Positions 24,411-32,421 of a stretch of 64,000 bases of DNA are shown here, in pieces. The position numbers were made by a program, and so were the translations under genes. The notes under the pieces were generated by a model. That model searched no databases. It was not told where the DNA came from and worked only from the letters and a program-made list of their open reading frames with translations. How positions within the stretch are numbered: position 1 is the stretch's first letter; every line of letters begins with the position of its first letter. The stretch comes from Cohnella sp. WQ 127256 (GTDB lineage Bacteria; Bacillota; Bacilli; Paenibacillales; Paenibacillaceae), in contig NZ_JAMZCY010000004.1 in assembly GCF_024519285.1 (NCBI RefSeq), positions 248,001 through 312,000 on the forward strand, given 5' to 3'.

Positions 24411-25385
24411 TTAAACTAAGCTATAGTCCGATATCATTGAAAGTTGTTTATATATCTGTTCAGGCAAGGCGATTCCGCTAGCTTCCACAGCAAGCCATAC
24501 CGCACCGATCACTGGCTCTATCTGTAGCTTCGCTAATCTAGCATTCGGCGCTATTTCCTTCATCGCTTGCTCAATATAGGAATGGATGAAGTCTCCTTCT
24601 CCCCGAGTCAGAACACTTCCCGCAAGAACAACGTCAAAGGTGTCATTTTCCATAGCAAGCCGCTTAACGACCGCATGTACAGACTTACCGAGCTCCTCGC
24701 CTTGATGGCGCAAAATATTAATTGCAGCCTTATCCCCTTCGCTTGCTGCCACGAACAAGAGCTTAGTTACGCGAATCGGAGGTACTTTATTCTGATCCAT
24801 AAAATCGTCAAACATTGTTTTCACATCATCGTATCCAAGATCTTCTAATAGGAGCTGAGTTAACAATGTTGGAGGCTCCCGTCCGTCCCAAGCACGTATT
24901 ACCGTTCGGAAAACCTCAACACACAACGAACCTCCACCGCCGAAATCGCCAAATAGATACGTAAATCCACCGCACTGATAGAACTCTCCATTCGGATTCA
25001 CACCTGCGCTATTCGTTCCAGTACCGCATATTAATACGATCCCGTACGGACGATCGGTTCCCGCTCTAAGAGCAATCATTGTATCGCAATTGATATCATG
25101 CTTTGGAAACCCCAGCTCCGCAATCATAGGTCGCAAAATTTGATAATCGAATTCCCTGTCCGCACCTGCTAATCCGAAATAAGCAAATTCGATATCCTGC
25201 TGCTTAAGTCCCGCCTGCGCTAATGCCATCTCAACGGATTCACGAATATTCGCTTTTGCTATTTCATAGCCCGTCTGATGGTTACCGTTACCACTATTCC
25301 CTTTACCTACAATCGTGCCTTCCTCATTGACGATTAAAGTATATGTCTTGCTTCCACCAGCGTCGACGCCTAGATAATACTTCAA
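24411..25385 (-). CDS. BadF/BadG-type N-acetylglucosamine or glycoside kinase
   Basis: A 324-residue ATP-dependent kinase of the BcrAD/BadFG ASKHA superfamily. The phosphate-1 loop is GVDAGGSKTYTLIV at the N-terminus, followed by the adenosine and connecting motifs (GLAGADREFDYQ, ICGTGTNSAGVNPNG, GGFTYLFGDFGGGGSLC). The best-known relatives phosphorylate N-acetylglucosamine. Beside a GH4 phospho-glycosidase the substrate may instead be the imported disaccharide. The start is taken as TTG 25385, because AGGAG lies eight bases upstream and the protein then begins MKYYLGVDAGG. The GTG at 25394 overlaps the ribosome binding site. Confidence 0.85.
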   Translation of the reverse strand: MKYYLGVDAGGSKTYTLIVNEEGTIVGKGNSGNGNHQTGYEIAKANIRESVEMALAQAGLKQQDIEFAYFGLAGADREFDYQILRPMIAELGFPKHDINCDTMIALRAGTDRPYGIVLICGTGTNSAGVNPNGEFYQCGGFTYLFGDFGGGGSLCVEVFRTVIRAWDGREPPTLLTQLLLEDLGYDDVKTMFDDFMDQNKVPPIRVTKLLFVAASEGDKAAINILRHQGEELGKSVHAVVKRLAMENDTFDVVLAGSVLTRGEGDFIHSYIEQAMKEIAPNARLAKLQIEPVIGAVWLAVEASGIALPEQIYKQLSMISDYSLV

Positions 25386-25412
25386 AGCACCCACTCCTGC
25401 CTTCTATATCTC

Positions 25413-26405
25413 TTATGTTTTCCGTGCGGTTGATTCTCTAATAATGAGTTCGGGCTCTATTTGAATCGTTACGTTCCGTTTCGTTGAATCGTTAATTGCA
25501 GCTAACAGAAGCTCTACCCCGGCTGCGCCAATTTTATCTGCAGGCTGCCTGACCGTCGTTAACATCGGCCGAAACTCCGAAGCAAAGGTTTGATCATCGA
25601 ACCCCACGATGGACATATCCTGGGGAATGCGATAACCCTCATTTAAACATGCGTCCATAACACCCAAAGCAATGTAATCATCGGCTGCGAACACCGCGGG
25701 TGGCAATCTACCTGAATCAATCCACTGCTTGGCAATTCGGTACCCCGTCGGTATATCGAATGTCCCTCTTTCAATACAATAGGGCTTTAATCCAGCTTCC
25801 TCTAATGCGAACAAATAACCCCGCTCCCGCTCCCTACTACTGAGGTAAGGGTCAGGTCCTGCGATATGAGCAATTTCCGTATGTCCAAGTTCGATCAGAT
25901 GCTGCGTCGCTTCGTATCCCCCCTTGAAATTGTCCACGATTATGGAAGTTACAGAGGGATTCCTTCGTGAATTATCTATCAAAATAAATGGAATTTTCTT
26001 CTTCTTGAGTTCCATAATATATTCATCTTCATCACTTGGAGATAATAGAATGACGCCGTCAACTCGGTCTTCCTGGAACAATGAGCGATGAAATGCATCT
26101 TCGTAGCTCTTCGAAATGGACAACGCCAGAAAATAACCATGCTCAGCAAGCCTATCGTTAACCTCTTTTACAACAGCGTCGAAGAAAGAGTCTTGAAGCG
26201 TCGTTATCGTTAACCCTATGATTCCCGTTTTACCGCGTGCTAGACTGCGAGCGGATGCATTAGGATGATAGTCGAGCTCCTTCATGGCTTGCAGTACTTT
26301 TTCTCTATTTCTGAGACGTACCGATGGCGAATTATTGAGCACTCTTGATACCGTGACCACAGACAAACCTGACTTCTTGGCTACATCAAAGATATTGACT
26401 TTCAT
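25413..26405 (-). CDS. LacI-family transcriptional repressor
   Basis: A 330-residue regulator. The helix-turn-helix and hinge occupy residues 1-58 (IFDVAKKSGLSVVTVSRVLNN, then HPNASARSLARGKTG). A type-1 periplasmic-binding effector domain follows (ILLSPSDEDEYI, VDNFKGGYEATQHLIELGHTEIAHIAGP, FAADDYIALGVMDACL, VGFDDQTFASEFRP). It lies inside the sugar operon between the binding-protein and kinase genes, so it is probably the local repressor acting at the paired operators near 29.85-29.98 kb. AGGAG lies nine bases before the ATG. Confidence 0.9.
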   Translation of the reverse strand: MKVNIFDVAKKSGLSVVTVSRVLNNSPSVRLRNREKVLQAMKELDYHPNASARSLARGKTGIIGLTITTLQDSFFDAVVKEVNDRLAEHGYFLALSISKSYEDAFHRSLFQEDRVDGVILLSPSDEDEYIMELKKKKIPFILIDNSRRNPSVTSIIVDNFKGGYEATQHLIELGHTEIAHIAGPDPYLSSRERERGYLFALEEAGLKPYCIERGTFDIPTGYRIAKQWIDSGRLPPAVFAADDYIALGVMDACLNEGYRIPQDMSIVGFDDQTFASEFRPMLTTVRQPADKIGAAGVELLLAAINDSTKRNVTIQIEPELIIRESTARKT

Positions 26406-26537
26406 TAACTTACGCTCCTGTACGAAAAAGTGAATTTGTAATTAACGTACCACAGTTGGAGCAAATATTCATGTCCTGACTGCAACTGTATTACGGAGGA
26501 GGAATGAACCCTTCCCTTCCTCCCCCGTATTTGCCAT

Positions 26538-27878
26538 TTACTTGTTCACACGCTCTAACAGAGCCTTCAATTTCTCCTCAATGCTAGGCAATACTTCCTC
26601 TACCTTCTTGTCACCATTCTCGACAACCGCTAGCTCGTTAATGAACAATTCATTAATTTGGGAGTAGTTAGAGATTAAGTGATTATAAGATTCAAAGCCG
26701 TATTTGTAAGCCCCTTCGAACACTTGCTTGATTTGCTCAGGATCGATACCTTCGAAGTTGCCGTAGTATTTCTCAGCTGCCTTCTGGTTCACTGGAGGAT
26801 TACCTCCACTTAACTCGATCGACTTCTCTTGCACTTCGGTCGTAATCAAGTATTTGATCCACTCTAGCGCTTCCTTCGGATGCTTGGAATCCTTCAAGAT
26901 GAACAATGGATCGACATACAGAACACTTCTTACTTTCTCATTCGGTCCTTGTGGAACAGCTGCTACACCAATCTTGAAGTTGAAATCGCTGGATGCAGCC
27001 AAACTCCATGAGCCAACGACGGACATTCCGATCTTGCCAGATAGGAACGGATCACCGAATTGACCGGATACGGATTTAGAGAATGCTGGTGTTGGAGAAA
27101 CCTTCTGATCCCAGATGAGACCATAAACCTTCTTGTATGCTTCGATGACTTCAGGCTTGCTTAGATTAATTTCTGAAGGCTTACCGCCATTCGTCCATGT
27201 GTCGTCGGAATACACGTTAGCACCGAAGTATTGTGGTCTTTGATCCCGCTCTCCAAACCCGAAATCAACGCCATATTGCGCTTCCGCCAGATTTTTGGAG
27301 TCTACTGTCATCTTTTTCGCGTAATCGACCATTTTATCGAATGTCCAGCTCTTGTCTTCATAATCCGTTGGCGGATACTCGAGCTTCGCCTTGTCGAACA
27401 GATCCTTATTGTAGAGCATGACCGTAACGTAGCTGTTAAGTGGAATCCCATACGTTTTGCCATCTACTTTGTAGATGTTCATTACATCTTCAGGGATGTT
27501 ATAGTCGGCACCCGTTAATCCATTGAGGTAAGGTGTCATATCCATAAGCATGCCTTTGTTATAGTATTCCATGAACCCGCCGTAGCCCCAGTGAGAAGTG
27601 ACATCAGGCGCATTCTTAGCTGCTATGGAGGACTGCAGCTTGGAATCGAACTGCTCGTATGGCGCCTTCGTCACCTTGATCTTGATGCCGGGGTGACTCG
27701 CTTCGAAATCTGGAATGAGCTTCTCGACGAAAGTACGATCCGGCGAGTCAATCGTATAGTGGGTAATCGTAACCGTCTCTCCCTCTTTACTCTTACTGCC
27801 ACCATTACTTGAGCATGCCGTCGCGACTAATCCGAGTGCCAAACAGCTTAGAACGACCTTCCCCATCTTCTTACTCAT
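26538..27878 (-). CDS. Sugar ABC transporter substrate-binding lipoprotein
   Basis: A 446-residue family-1 extracellular solute-binding protein. A lipoprotein signal ends in LVATAC (Cys at residue 22), followed by a Ser/Gly-rich tether. The body shows the sugar-binding pattern: FVEKLIPDFEASHPGIKIKV, YNKDLFDKAKLEYPPTDYEDKSWTFDKM, GKIGMSVVGSWSLA and the C-terminal hinge. It captures an oligosaccharide outside the cell for the two permeases encoded just upstream. AGGGGG lies seven bases before the ATG. No ATPase gene is present in the cluster. Confidence 0.9.
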   Translation of the reverse strand: MSKKMGKVVLSCLALGLVATACSSNGGSKSKEGETVTITHYTIDSPDRTFVEKLIPDFEASHPGIKIKVTKAPYEQFDSKLQSSIAAKNAPDVTSHWGYGGFMEYYNKGMLMDMTPYLNGLTGADYNIPEDVMNIYKVDGKTYGIPLNSYVTVMLYNKDLFDKAKLEYPPTDYEDKSWTFDKMVDYAKKMTVDSKNLAEAQYGVDFGFGERDQRPQYFGANVYSDDTWTNGGKPSEINLSKPEVIEAYKKVYGLIWDQKVSPTPAFSKSVSGQFGDPFLSGKIGMSVVGSWSLAASSDFNFKIGVAAVPQGPNEKVRSVLYVDPLFILKDSKHPKEALEWIKYLITTEVQEKSIELSGGNPPVNQKAAEKYYGNFEGIDPEQIKQVFEGAYKYGFESYNHLISNYSQINELFINELAVVENGDKKVEEVLPSIEEKLKALLERVNK

Positions 27879-27920
27879 CTTTTTTCCCCCTAATAATAGT
27901 GATGACGTCTATGTGAGTAG

Positions 27921-28802
27921 TTACTTGATGCCGGTAAGGACAATTCCTTGGACAAAACGTCTTTGCGCAATTGCGAAAAGAACGACGATCGGTAGCACGG
28001 ACAGCAACGAAGCCGCCATCATGAGATTCCATGGTGCAATCCGGAACTTCGATGACAGCATTGCCGCCATTCCGATTGGAAGGGTGAAATTTTCTTGCGA
28101 GTCCAGATAAAGGACTGGAGCAAGTAGATCATTCCAGCTCCAAATGAAGGAGAAGATCGCTACCGTCGATATAACTGGGCCGGATAAGGGCAGCGTTAAG
28201 CTCCAGTACAGGCGGATTTCTCTGCAGCCATCTATCCTCCCGGCATCGTACAACTCATTAGGAAGCGTAGAGAAGAATTGCTTTAATAGAAAGATCATGT
28301 AAGCAGACGCGAAAAACGAAGGCAAAATCAGTGGCAGCAACGAATCATGAAGACCAAGCTTCGTGAACAATAGGAATTGAGGGATCATAATCGCCGGATA
28401 TGGTAGCATCAGCGTGCTAAGCACGAGTACGAATAGGAACTGGCTTCCCCTTGCACGATATCGAGCAAACCCGAATGCAACGAACGAGGAGGAGAATACT
28501 GTCCCTATGACCGTCATGATGGCTACAATTAAGCTGTTCATATATTGCTGGCCGAATTTTATTTCCTCATTGACGAACAGCTCCTTGAAGTTTCCCCAAG
28601 CGAAATCTGCTGGTATCATCGACGGTGGAAACACGAGCATCTCTTTCGTCGATTTCAACGAAGTGGATAACATGAACAATAAGGGCATAATCATTGCGAC
28701 TGTGACTAGCAAGAGAATGAGGAAGCCCACAATCTGAGCGAGCTCTACTTTTGCCTTTTTCCGCTTAGGAGGTAACTGCTGCGCTAGTACAACTTCGCTC
28801 AC
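27921..28802 (-). CDS. Sugar ABC transporter permease (MalG type)
   Basis: A 293-residue inner-membrane permease with six membrane segments. It carries the EAA loop ELYDAGRIDGCREIRLYWSLTLPLSGP (about residues 185-211), which docks the ATPase. It is the second permease of the pair. Its GTG start overlaps the stop of the upstream permease by four bases (GTGA), and GGGGGGAG precedes it, so the two are translated together. Confidence 0.9.
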   Translation of the reverse strand: MSEVVLAQQLPPKRKKAKVELAQIVGFLILLLVTVAMIMPLLFMLSTSLKSTKEMLVFPPSMIPADFAWGNFKELFVNEEIKFGQQYMNSLIVAIMTVIGTVFSSSFVAFGFARYRARGSQFLFVLVLSTLMLPYPAIMIPQFLLFTKLGLHDSLLPLILPSFFASAYMIFLLKQFFSTLPNELYDAGRIDGCREIRLYWSLTLPLSGPVISTVAIFSFIWSWNDLLAPVLYLDSQENFTLPIGMAAMLSSKFRIAPWNLMMAASLLSVLPIVVLFAIAQRRFVQGIVLTGIK

Positions 28803-29695
28803 CGTTCACTCCCCCCTTCGTAGTAGACATAGCGGTTCGACATCTTCATAATGACGAAGGTAATGGCCGTGATCGCGATCAGCAGTATCCATGACATAGC
28901 TGAGGCATAACCGTAGCGGAAGTTCTTAAAGGCATTGATATAGATGTTATACACGTAAAACCAAGTCGAGTAGTTAGGACCACCTTGCGTAATCGTGTAA
29001 GCTTGTGTGAACACTTGGAAAGATTCGATAAGACCAATAATCAACTGGAATAGAAACACAGGTGAGAGAAGGGGAAGTGTGACGTTCCAGAAGGAACGGA
29101 GACGACCCGCACCATCGAGCTTCGCGGCTTCAAGCAAATGTGCCGGAACCCCCTGTAAGCCTGCCAAGAAAATGAGCATTCCGCCTCCCAAGCCCCAGAA
29201 GGACATAATAATGAGCGCCCACATGGCATACTTCTCGTCTAGGAACCAATGGATCGGATCAATTCCGAATAACGATAAGCCGTAGTTGAATAGTCCCGCT
29301 TGAGGATTAAACACCCAGAACCATAACAACGCCATCGAAACCCCTGAGATCATGCTTGGAAAATACATCGCCGTCCGGAAAAATCCACGAAACGGAATCT
29401 TCTGATTGATCAGGATCGCGAAGATCAATGACAGAGCCAGTGTTAACGGTACGCTTATGAACGTATACTTCAGTGTCACCTTGATCGAATTCCAGAACTG
29501 ATCATCGTGAAATAGCTCGCTGTAGTTGCCGAATCCGATAAATTCGGGCGCATGGATGATGTCATACTCCGTAAAGCTGTAATACAGAGATGCAAGTACT
29601 GGAAGTAAAGCGAACACGATAAATCCAATTAGCCACGGAGAAACGAAAAAATAAAACAATCTTCCTTCGCGGCGACTTTCCTTTGTTGACTTCAC
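28799..29695 (-). CDS. Sugar ABC transporter permease (MalF type)
   Basis: A 298-residue permease with six membrane segments. The N-terminus carries SPWLIGFIVFALLPVLASLYYSFTEY, and the EAA loop is HLLEAAKLDGAGRLRSFWNVTLPLLSP. It is the first gene of the sugar operon and starts at a GTG (29695) nine bases after AAGGGGG. A leader of about 290 bases separates it from the promoter at 29.99-30.02 kb. Confidence 0.9.
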   Translation of the reverse strand: MKSTKESRREGRLFYFFVSPWLIGFIVFALLPVLASLYYSFTEYDIIHAPEFIGFGNYSELFHDDQFWNSIKVTLKYTFISVPLTLALSLIFAILINQKIPFRGFFRTAMYFPSMISGVSMALLWFWVFNPQAGLFNYGLSLFGIDPIHWFLDEKYAMWALIIMSFWGLGGGMLIFLAGLQGVPAHLLEAAKLDGAGRLRSFWNVTLPLLSPVFLFQLIIGLIESFQVFTQAYTITQGGPNYSTWFYVYNIYINAFKNFRYGYASAMSWILLIAITAITFVIMKMSNRYVYYEGGSER

Positions 29696-29848
29696 CCCAT
29701 GAGCCCCCTTGAACAGAACTTTACTTCAGCTTCACTCTACTTCAACTCGAATCCCTTTGACGACCCTGATTTAGCAAACCAATCCCCATTCCAAACGGAT
29801 CTCGATCCCCCTAAGCCGATGACCCTTGTTACATCTCATCTTCCAAAA

Positions 29849-29864
29849 GTTTAATCGCTTTAAC
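29849..29864 (-). promoter_or_regulatory. LacI-type operator O1
   Basis: On the minus strand the site reads GTTAAAGCGATTAAAC, a 16-base pseudo-palindrome centred on CG as is typical of LacI-family operators. It is the exact reverse complement of the site at 29968-29983. It lies in the leader about 150 bases before the first permease gene. Confidence 0.75.
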
Positions 29865-29967
29865 TTTCGTGTTAAAAAAATAACCGATTAGCTACAGGTG
29901 AACATTTGATCAACAAGGAAATTAACCGAAAATTACCAATCTCGTTAACATTGATCATTCACCATAA

Positions 29968-29983
29968 GTTAAAGCGATTAAAC
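29968..29983 (-). promoter_or_regulatory. LacI-type operator O2
   Basis: The plus strand reads GTTAAAGCGATTAAAC, all 16 bases matching O1 in inverse orientation. It begins nine bases after the -10 box of the promoter below, so a bound repressor would cover the transcription start. Centre-to-centre distance to O1 is 119 bp. Confidence 0.8.
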
Positions 29984-29992
29984 TTTAGGTTT

Positions 29993-30021
29993 ATTATATT
30001 ATGGGTTGTTACCGTTTTCAA
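29993..30021 (-). promoter_or_regulatory. Sigma-A promoter of the sugar ABC/GH4 operon
   Basis: On the minus strand TTGAAA (30021-30016) and TATAAT (29998-29993) are separated by exactly 17 bases. Transcription would start near 29986, inside or next to operator O2. Confidence 0.8.
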
Positions 30022-30075
30022 GTATAACTTTTCTCGAAAATATAAATTTCCTCTTCGGATCAAATACCGTTCAAA

Positions 30076-30123
30076 CAATAAAGAGGTCCTCTCAGAAGCT
30101 GAAAAACTACCGAGAAGACCTCT
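30076..30123 (-). terminator. Rho-independent terminator of htpX
   Basis: A 12-bp stem (AGAGGTCTTCTC 30123-30112 with GAGAGGACCTCT 30093-30082 on the minus strand, one G-T pair) is followed by TTTATTG. It lies about 20 bases after the htpX stop. Confidence 0.85.
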
Positions 30124-30143
30124 AATCCTATTTATACGCCTAA

Positions 30144-31019
30144 TTAACTAGCTTGCAAGCGACGAATTCTCTCCTCCAAATCAGGGTGGCTGGAGAACAA
30201 GGCACTACGCTTCTTGCCACTGATCTGTAAAGTCGTAATCGCCGTTTGCTGGCTATCCTTCATCCGCCCCTGATAAGCCTGCAGCCCACGCAGAGCGTGG
30301 ATCATCTTATCTTTACCCGCTAAATGTGCTCCACCTGCATCCGCGTGAAATTCGCGGTGTCTAGAGAACGCGAGAACAACCATACTTCCCAGAATCGAGA
30401 ACACGATTTGAAATACGATGACCGCGATAAAATGAACGATAGGCGCTATGTCATCCTTAACGAATCGAGAAACTGCCCAAGCAGCAATACGAGATAAGAA
30501 TACAACAAAGGTATTTACAACACCTTGAAGCAGCGTCATTGTGACCATATCCCCGTTCACGATATGAGCTACCTCATGGCCAACAATCGCCTCGACTGCA
30601 TCCTCGTCCAGCTCATTCAATAGTCCCGTCGAGACGGCAACGAGTGAGCGTTTCTTCGAAGGTCCTGTCGCGAATGCGTTCACTTCATTAGAGGGATAGA
30701 TTCCGACTTCAGGCATATGCATCATACCTGCAGCACGGGACAAGCGGTGCACCATATCGACAAGCTGGCGCTCCCCTTGCGATAGATTTGCTTCCGGCTT
30801 CAGTACCTGAACATTCATCATTCGTTTAGCCATCCATCGGGACATCGCAAGCGAGATGAACGCTCCAGTAAAGCCAATAATTGCGCTGAAGGTAAGCAAC
30901 GATCCAATATCGATTCCATCTTCAGTAATATAGTTGCCTACTCCGAACACGGAGAAGATAATGCCGATTGTCGTCATCACGAGCAAGTTGGTCAAGATAA
31001 ACAATAATATACGTTTCAT
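30144..31019 (-). CDS. htpX: Membrane zinc protease HtpX
   Basis: A 291-residue M48 metalloprotease involved in membrane-protein quality control. Two N-terminal membrane segments (about residues 4-25 and 38-58) precede a cytoplasmic domain with HEVAH at 148-152 and the third zinc ligand in [11 protein letters not shown]. Two more hydrophobic segments lie between (about 158-180 and 193-215). The family-typical [28 protein letters not shown] block is present, and the length matches E. coli HtpX. TTAGGAGGAAAC precedes the ATG. A TATAAT about 70 bases upstream may be its -10 element. Confidence 0.95.
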   Translation of the reverse strand: MKRILLFILTNLLVMTTIGIIFSVFGVGNYITEDGIDIGSLLTFSAIIGFTGAFISLAMSRWMAKRMMNVQVLKPEANLSQGERQLVDMVHRLSRAAGMMHMPEVGIYPSNEVNAFATGPSKKRSLVAVSTGLLNELDEDAVEAIVGHEVAHIVNGDMVTMTLLQGVVNTFVVFLSRIAAWAVSRFVKDDIAPIVHFIAVIVFQIVFSILGSMVVLAFSRHREFHADAGGAHLAGKDKMIHALRGLQAYQGRMKDSQQTAITTLQISGKKRSALFSSHPDLEERIRRLQAS

Positions 31020-31120
31020 TGCTATTGTTTCCTCCTAAGGGTGAATAGAGTAGAGTACCTTGTCTTTCAATATTATATTAACTATATACGTAAGTAAGCC
31101 TGCTTCCGATTCAAAAAATC

Positions 31121-31153
31121 AAAAAAAAGGACGAACCCGCTACAGGTCGCCCC
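31121..31153 (-). terminator. Rho-independent terminator after the 151-aa hypothetical gene
   Basis: On the minus strand GGGCGACC pairs with GGTTCGTCC across a short loop (one wobble, one bulge) and runs directly into eight T (31128-31121). Confidence 0.8.
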
Positions 31154-31179
31154 TCTCTATAGTCCGTTCGAAGCTAGCT

Positions 31180-31635
31180 TTACAGACGATTAAAGCCTTC
31201 TTCTCTGAGGTATTCTCTGGCCTCACCATATGACTCAAATGCCATTTCGAGATTTAAGCCTGAGAAAATATAGAACATGTCGTCCTCGAATTTCAGAACC
31301 AACTCATTACGATCAGAGTCAAACCACTTCTCTTCTCGTCCTTCTACCCACGACGTGTCTCCGGTCAAGGACTGAATCGATTGCTCAACAATAGATCGCA
31401 GTTCTTCCGCGCTATAATCCCTAACATTGACGAAGCCTTTGTCATCCGTCTCATAGCCATCAATCTCACCTGCAAAAATATATCCATTGCCATTCGGGTG
31501 GAAATGAAAGCCGACATTCTTCTTCTCAATTACGCTCTGGTCATAATGAAAATTAACGCGACCAAGCGATACGTCTCTACGTTCTAACTGGGGAAAGGAT
31601 TCCAAGATCACGAGCTTCTCTTCAAAACTTAGCAT
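31180..31635 (-). CDS. Uncharacterised soluble protein (151 aa)
   Basis: A 151-residue acidic protein (MLSFEEKLVILESFPQLERRDVSLGRVNFHYDQS...) with no signal peptide or membrane segment. Predicted mixed alpha/beta; it contains KNVGFHFHPNGNGYIFAGEIDGY and ends in a helix, AREYLREEGFNRL. No family was recognised. ATG 31635 is preferred because GAGGCGG precedes it by about 10-12 bases. A GTG at 31653 overlapping the upstream stop by four bases is the alternative and would indicate translational coupling. It is cotranscribed with the VTT-family gene. Confidence 0.7.
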   Translation of the reverse strand: MLSFEEKLVILESFPQLERRDVSLGRVNFHYDQSVIEKKNVGFHFHPNGNGYIFAGEIDGYETDDKGFVNVRDYSAEELRSIVEQSIQSLTGDTSWVEGREEKWFDSDRNELVLKFEDDMFYIFSGLNLEMAFESYGEAREYLREEGFNRL

Positions 31636-31649
31636 ATGTGCATTCCGCC

Positions 31650-32282
31650 TCACGGTGTATTGTCGCTTGTGATTATATCACGTTTCATCGCATCATGTGT
31701 AAACCACGACTCGATTTTCTTACTTACCCATAGTGATAAGCCAATAAATAGCACAACATACATAAGCTCAAAGGGATGCTCAATGAACCGGCCAAAGTCA
31801 TGTCCAATAATCGATATCGACATAACCATGATCGCTTTACCGAACACAATCGCAATGAGAAACGATCGCACCCTCATTTGAGCGATTGCTGCTGCGATAT
31901 TAATGACTACGAACGGTCCGACCGGAAAAAGGCTAAGTAGGAACACATAGCTGAAGGCATTCCTTCGAACCCACAATAAGCTTTTCTGTACCTTTGGCTT
32001 CTTCGACCACTTCACGAAATACGGATGCCCGGCAGCTTTACGTACAACTAAGAACGTAACCAAGCAACCACTAACAATACCTATCCAAGAATATAGAAAA
32101 CCGAGCCACAAGCCGTATACCGCCGCATTAACCCCGACAATGAGAAGGGTAGGCAATGGAGGAATAAACGATTTCATGAACGTTAATGCTATGCCTGGAA
32201 AGGGACCAAACGCCCGATATTGCTCTAATAAATCCTTCAGATTCTCCTCTGTCAGATGAGACAGAATCTCAGAAATGCTCAT
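31650..32282 (-). CDS. TVP38/TMEM64-family (VTT domain) membrane protein
   Basis: A 210-residue membrane protein with about five hydrophobic segments. It carries the VTT/SNARE-associated pattern: a re-entrant FIPPLPTLLIVGVNAAVYG, then GCLVTFLVVRKAAGHPYF and FPVGPFVVINIAAAIAQMRVRSF. Relatives act as lipid scramblases or in membrane homeostasis (YdjX/YtxB/DedA superfamily). ATG 32282 is chosen because AGGTG is ten bases upstream, while the ATG at 32291 is one base from it. Confidence 0.85.
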   Translation of the reverse strand: MSISEILSHLTEENLKDLLEQYRAFGPFPGIALTFMKSFIPPLPTLLIVGVNAAVYGLWLGFLYSWIGIVSGCLVTFLVVRKAAGHPYFVKWSKKPKVQKSLLWVRRNAFSYVFLLSLFPVGPFVVINIAAAIAQMRVRSFLIAIVFGKAIMVMSISIIGHDFGRFIEHPFELMYVVLFIGLSLWVSKKIESWFTHDAMKRDIITSDNTP

Positions 32283-32362
32283 GCTCGACATGCACCTATT
32301 TTCGATTTACAGTTGTGAAGTTATTATACCATGAGTTCAAATAAACTTCTTAATCGATAGAG

Positions 32363-32412
32363 AAAGGAAAGAGGCTGCCCAAAAGTTTTCACTTTGGGAC
32401 AACCTCTTTCCT
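32363..32412 (-). terminator. Rho-independent terminator of the LTA synthase-like gene
   Basis: Long, nearly continuous stem: AAAGGAAAGAGG (32363-32374) with CCTCTTTCCTT (32402-32412), and an inner CCCAAA/TTTGGG. A closely related sequence occurs at 41668-41706. Confidence 0.8.
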
Positions 32413-32421
32413 TGATCAACC

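Larger units (their letters stand above)
29696..30143. other. Intergenic regulatory region of the sugar operon
   Basis: This 448-base gap lies between the htpX stop and the first permease gene. It holds, from right to left, the htpX terminator (30076-30123), a sigma-A-type promoter (29993-30021), a LacI-type operator over the start site, a second identical operator 119 bp downstream and an AT-rich leader. No ORF with a ribosome binding site was seen. Confidence 0.75.
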
